DNA of 9,160 nucleotides from NCBI GenBank assembly GCA_023453725.1, contig JAEXTB010000206.1, positions 1 through 9,160 of the forward strand, in the 5' to 3' direction. A program made the translations under genes and the position numbers. Origin of the DNA: Bacillota bacterium. Its GTDB lineage: Bacteria; Bacillota; Clostridia; Christensenellales; CAG-138. Positions within the stretch are counted from its first letter, which is position 1, and every line of letters begins with the position of its first letter. The notes under the pieces are model-generated. The model searched no databases. It was not told the DNA's origin and worked only from the letters and a program-made list of their open reading frames with translations. This document shows, piece by piece, positions 6,327 through 9,160 of the stretch.

Positions 6327-6543
6327 TAAGTTAATTTAATAACGAACACTTTTCGCGATAATATATTCTTAAGCATACAAATGTCTGAAAAAGCAAGGAA
6401 ATGCCAAGTAAATCCACCTTATGAACTCGGTGTTTTCCTATTAAACTCTGGTCCTTACAGGAAAACAGGCTCTAACAAAAACTTTTAGCTGAGGCTACAG
6501 CAATTCTATCTTGACTTTTTCTGGTGGAGGGGGTTTGCTTGTA
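6327..6543. promoter_or_regulatory. AT-rich part of the divergent control region, with inverted repeats
   Basis: About 215 bases between the two divergent promoters that contain no credible gene. Two perfect inverted repeats stand out. TGTTTTCCT (6431-6439) pairs with AGGAAAACA (6459-6467) across a 19-base spacer. ATACAAATGT (6375-6384) is the inverted copy of ACATTTGTAT (6290-6299), on the other side of the hydrogenase promoter. Neither hairpin is followed by a T-run, so they are more likely protein-binding sites than terminators. No regulator gene is present in the window to suggest which protein would bind. Confidence 0.35.
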
Positions 6544-6572
6544 TTGTACGGCCCAGAAATATCGGCTATAAT
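6544..6572 (+). promoter_or_regulatory. Predicted promoter of the hypABF operon
   Basis: A perfect -10 box TATAAT (6567-6572) is preceded, after 17 bases, by TTGTAC (6544-6549), a partial -35 box that keeps the TTG. Transcription would begin near 6579 and give a leader of about 33 bases before hypA, ending in the AAAGGAGAG ribosome site at 6598-6606. A better -35 sequence, TTGACT at 6511, has no usable -10 at the right distance. Confidence 0.7.
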
Positions 6573-6611
6573 ACGATTCCGTAGCGGGTATACACAAAAG
6601 GAGAGAATGCA

Positions 6612-6956
6612 TTGCACGAATATGCCCTGACCAAAAGAATAGTGGAGATTATCAACCGGGCGGCGGAACAAAACGGCGCCAAACGGGTAAATTCCGCTAT
6701 ACTTATGATTGGAGAAAATACAGGAATCATGCCGGATTCCGTGCAGATTTATTTTGAAATTATCGCCAAGGGAACCCCGGCACAGGATGCGAAGCTGCAG
6801 CTGAACCTTGTGCAAACGCAGATGCATTGTAACGCCTGCAACAAGAACTTTGTGAAGCCGCGCTTTTCCTTTGTTTGCCCAGATTGCGGGGCGTTGGGAA
6901 GCCCGACCGATATCGGCAGCGAGTGTTACGTGGAGAGCGTGGAGATGGACGTTTAA
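6612..6956 (+). CDS. hypA: HypA, nickel-delivery and zinc protein for [NiFe] hydrogenase maturation
   Basis: A 114-residue cytoplasmic metallochaperone that, with HypB, hands Ni(II) to the hydrogenase large subunit after the Fe(CN)2CO group is in place. The start is TTG at 6612, eight bases after GGAG; it is chosen because it gives the invariant N-terminus MHE, in which His2 and the amino terminus bind nickel. A nearby ATG at 6607 is in another frame. The structural zinc site is complete: Cys73 and Cys76 (CNAC) and Cys89 and Cys92 (CPDC). The segment IGENTGIMPDSVQIYFEIIA (34-53) followed by KGTPAQDAKL is typical of the family, and the length is normal (about 113-117). It is the first gene of the hyp unit, 96 bases ahead of hypB, transcribed away from the hydrogenase structural genes it serves. 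Confidence 0.96.
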   Translation: MHEYALTKRIVEIINRAAEQNGAKRVNSAILMIGENTGIMPDSVQIYFEIIAKGTPAQDAKLQLNLVQTQMHCNACNKNFVKPRFSFVCPDCGALGSPTDIGSECYVESVEMDV

Positions 6957-7052
6957 AATTAGGCGCAAACGGTATTTATGTAGTGGGCGTTCCTATATAT
7001 TTATACAAATAACAAGAGGGTACCGCGTTTGGAGCGGGGAAAGGAAGAACCA

Positions 7053-7700
7053 ATGCAAACAAAAGACGTCGTCATAATGGAGAACGTGTTTGATGAAAAC
7101 GACCGCATTGCGGAGCAGATACATGCAGGCCTTGAGGCGCGCGGCATTTACGCTGTCAACGTCATGGGCGCGCCCGGCGCGGGTAAGACGTCCTGCCTCA
7201 TACAGCTCATTTCGCATCTTTCTGGCGTAAAGCCTTATGTCATCGAAGGGGACATTGAATCGGACATTGATACCAAGAAGCTCAATGTCCTTGGGATAGA
7301 GACGGTGCAGATCAATACGTTTGGGGCGTGCCATCTGGACGGCAGGGTTATTGAAAATACGCTCAAAACCATGCCACTTGATCAAAAGGGCGTGCTGTTT
7401 ATTGAAAACATCGGCAACCTCGTTTGCCCTGCGGAATTTTCCATTGGCGAAGATATGAAGCTGCTCGTTTCCACCGTCACCGAGGGTGCGGATAAGCCTT
7501 ATAAATATCCGTTGGCGTTTGAAAAATCGTCTGTTATTTTGCTCAATAAAAAAGACCTTCTGCCGTATGTGGATTTTGATTACGATTACTTCCTCAAAGG
7601 CGTGCAGGCATTGAATCCCAACTCCGCCGTGTTCCTCGTTTCCGCAAAAACAGGCGAGGGCTTCCAAGAGGCGGCCGAGTGGCTCAAGGCAAGGCTGTGA
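7053..7700 (+). CDS. hypB: HypB, GTPase for nickel insertion into [NiFe] hydrogenase
   Basis: A 215-residue SIMIBI-class GTPase that works with HypA in GTP-dependent nickel delivery. ATG at 7053 is preferred because GGGGAAAGGAAG lies just upstream; the frame could be extended to a TTG at 7029, but that would include the ribosome site. The P-loop is GAPGAGKT (39-46). EGDIESDID (65-73) is the switch-like motif, and VTEGADKPYKYP (142-153) and NKKDLLPYVDFD (165-176) are family signatures, the latter giving guanine specificity (NKxD). The metal site at the dimer interface is conserved: Cys93 and His94 (GACHLDG) and Cys125 (GNLVCP). There is no histidine-rich nickel-storage stretch and no CxxCGC N-terminal site, so this is a short form without nickel storage. 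Its stop overlaps or abuts the start of hypF. Confidence 0.96.
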   Translation: MQTKDVVIMENVFDENDRIAEQIHAGLEARGIYAVNVMGAPGAGKTSCLIQLISHLSGVKPYVIEGDIESDIDTKKLNVLGIETVQINTFGACHLDGRVIENTLKTMPLDQKGVLFIENIGNLVCPAEFSIGEDMKLLVSTVTEGADKPYKYPLAFEKSSVILLNKKDLLPYVDFDYDYFLKGVQALNPNSAVFLVSAKTGEGFQEAAEWLKARL

Positions 7701-9160
7701 ATGTGCAAAAAGCGCTGCGGATAAGCGGCGTGGTACAGGGGGTGGGCTTCCGCCCGTTTGTGGCGCGCCTTGCGCGAAAGCATGCGCTTACAGGCTCCGT
7801 GCGAAACGCCGGGGGCGCGGTGATTGTCCGGCTGGGTGGGGAAGCGGAAGCGATTTCCCGCTTCTTAGAAGAACTCATGGAAAACCCGCCTGCGGGCAGC
7901 TTCATTCGCTCGGTGGAGCAGCTGGAATGCGAGGAAACACTGCCTGAAGGGTTTGTAATTGAACCAAGCGAGGCTGCATCCGGCATCGCGATGCCGGGAC
8001 CGGATATCGCCACATGTCCGGATTGTTTAAATGAGCTGTTTACGCCCGGAGACCCGAGATATCAAAACCCGTTCATCAGTTGTACGTACTGGGGCCCGCG
8101 TTTTTCTATTTTAAAAGAACTGCCCTATGACCGGAACACGACGTCGATGGATGCTTATTCGATGTGTGGGCTGTGCGAGGGACAGTATCACGAGGAAGAA
8201 GACAGACGTTTTCACGCCCAGACGGTATGCTGCAACGCATGTGGGCCCAAGCTCTCCGGCATTACAAGGGAGAACAACCAGCACACGGGAGATAGGGCGC
8301 TTAAAACGGCGATTGAATTTTTAAATAGCGGCGGCATTGTCGCCATCAAAGGGATAGGCGGATATCATCTGGCCTGCAGCGCTATGGATGCTGCGGCGGT
8401 CGCTAGACTTCGCCTACTCAAAGGGCGGGAAAGCAAACCTTTTGCGGTGATGTTCGGGTCATTGAGCGTGGTTGCTGCCCACTGCGTGGTATCAAAGGAG
8501 GAGGAAGCGCTGCTAACCTCTCCTGCGAGGCCCATTGTGCTGTTATACCGCAATCAAGACAGTCCCATTGCGCAGGGCGTATACGGCGCAAGCCGGTATT
8601 TGGGCGCTTTTTTGCCCTATACGCCGCTTCAGCATCTTTTGTTTCGGGAAACCGGGCCGCTTGTGATGACGAGTGCCAACCCGTCCGGCCTTCCGATTAT
8701 TTACCGGGAGGAAGACATACTGCGGTTTTTTGCGGCACACAATGAACTTGACTATGTGCTGTCTCACGACCGGGGGATAGAGCGCATATTGGATGATTCC
8801 GTGGTTGCGGTGGTGGGTGGCAATACGCAGTTTATCCGCAGGGCGCGCGGATACGTGCCGCTGCCCGTTGCGCAGGCGGAGGATCAGGGACATACCGTTC
8901 TCGCGCTTGGGCCGCACCAGAAAAGCAACATATGCGTCTATAATGGCGGGCAATTTTATCCGGGTACGGAGCTTGGAGACTTGGAAACCCAGGAAATGAT
9001 CCGCTCTTATGAGCAAACCGCTGCGGACATGCAGCGGCTGTTGCAGGCGAACGTGACGCACGCAGTATGCGATCTGCACCCGGAGTATGCTTCCACCCGG
9101 TACGCTAAAAGTCTATGCCTGCCTCTGCGGGAGTTGCAGCATCATTTTGCGCACATCGCC
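7697..9160 (+). CDS. hypF: HypF, carbamoyltransferase making the hydrogenase cyanide ligands; 3' end outside the window
   Basis: The first 488 residues of HypF (normally about 750), which turns carbamoyl phosphate into carbamoyl-AMP and passes the carbamoyl group to HypE, where it becomes the CN ligand of the active-site iron. GTG at 7697 overlaps the hypB stop (GTGA); GTG at 7703 is an equally usable start two codons later. The domains appear in the expected order. First is an acylphosphatase domain with VQGVGFRPF (13-21, Arg19) and Asn37. Next is the double zinc finger with Cys107, Cys110, Cys129 and then Cys157, Cys160, Cys179, Cys182. The YrdC-like domain has KGIGGYHLAC (218-227), KGRESKPFAVM (242-252), TSANPSG (325-331) and DRGIERILDDSV (358-369). 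Last comes the start of the Kae1-like domain, with the metal-binding HHFAH (482-486) at the edge. One oddity: the eighth zinc ligand, expected in the CTxCGPRF motif, is Trp132 (TGG at 8090-8092). The SQHIGDLE-type motif also reads GTELGDLE. Confidence 0.95.
   Translation, partial: MNVQKALRISGVVQGVGFRPFVARLARKHALTGSVRNAGGAVIVRLGGEAEAISRFLEELMENPPAGSFIRSVEQLECEETLPEGFVIEPSEAASGIAMPGPDIATCPDCLNELFTPGDPRYQNPFISCTYWGPRFSILKELPYDRNTTSMDAYSMCGLCEGQYHEEEDRRFHAQTVCCNACGPKLSGITRENNQHTGDRALKTAIEFLNSGGIVAIKGIGGYHLACSAMDAAAVARLRLLKGRESKPFAVMFGSLSVVAAHCVVSKEEEALLTSPARPIVLLYRNQDSPIAQGVYGASRYLGAFLPYTPLQHLLFRETGPLVMTSANPSGLPIIYREEDILRFFAAHNELDYVLSHDRGIERILDDSVVAVVGGNTQFIRRARGYVPLPVAQAEDQGHTVLALGPHQKSNICVYNGGQFYPGTELGDLETQEMIRSYEQTAADMQRLLQANVTHAVCDLHPEYASTRYAKSLCLPLRELQHHFAHIA

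Noticed and set aside
6393..6407. Sigma-54 type promoter on the minus strand (TTGGCAT followed by TTGC), attractive because E. coli hyc and hyf use sigma-54
   Set aside because: The GG and GC elements are nine bases apart instead of the strict ten, and the site lies about 300 bases from the first gene, behind a much better sigma-A promoter.
7010..7030. T-box-like sequence before hypB (GAGGGTACCGCG)
   Set aside because: It lacks the full conserved T-box core and any room for the specifier stem or terminator, and hypB is not an amino-acid or tRNA-related gene.
1..9160. CRISPR arrays, insertion sequences, tRNA or rRNA genes
   Set aside because: No regularly spaced repeats, transposase-like frames, terminal repeats or tRNA-like cloverleaf elements were seen on either strand.

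Overview
The window looks like a piece of chromosome from a strictly anaerobic, fermentative bacterium, probably a Clostridia-type Firmicute of moderate GC. This is inferred from the gene content, the strong purine-rich Shine-Dalgarno sites, the GTG and TTG starts, and the consensus sigma-70/sigma-A promoters. No gene in the window fixes the species.

Right to left (minus strand, 6095 to 1) runs one tight operon for a membrane-bound, energy-converting group 4 [NiFe] hydrogenase, or a close relative. Its gene order is: an antiporter-like proton-channel subunit (NuoM/MrpD/HyfB type), a second one of NuoL type that is broken by a one-base frameshift near its 3' end, a third of NuoN/MrpD type, a NuoJ/DUF4040 (MbhD+MbhE-like) subunit, a NuoK/MrpC (MbhG-like) subunit, a NuoA/MbhI-like subunit, and the first 68 codons of the NuoB-like hydrogenase small subunit. 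That last gene carries the CxxCD motif typical of group 4 hydrogenases and runs off the left edge. Genes overlap or are separated by at most about 40 bases. The set is close to the whole membrane arm of respiratory complex I. A NuoH-like subunit, the NiFe large subunit and the ferredoxin-like subunit would be expected further left.

Left to right (plus strand, 6612 to 9160) run hypA, hypB and hypF (the last cut by the right edge). These are maturation genes that deliver nickel and make the CN ligands of [NiFe] hydrogenase active sites. The two transcription units diverge from a 516-base intergenic region. It holds a near-consensus promoter for each direction, a leader of about 195 bases with small hairpins and a possible 33-codon reading frame, and several inverted repeats that could be operators.

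Together the genes describe a hydrogenase that would couple electron transfer from reduced ferredoxin to protons (or the reverse) with ion pumping by three antiporter-like subunits, next to its own assembly factors. The points most worth checking are the frameshift in the NuoL-like gene, a zinc-finger cysteine replaced by tryptophan in HypF, the unusually complex-I-like subunit set, and the unexplained leader and inverted repeats in the divergent control region.
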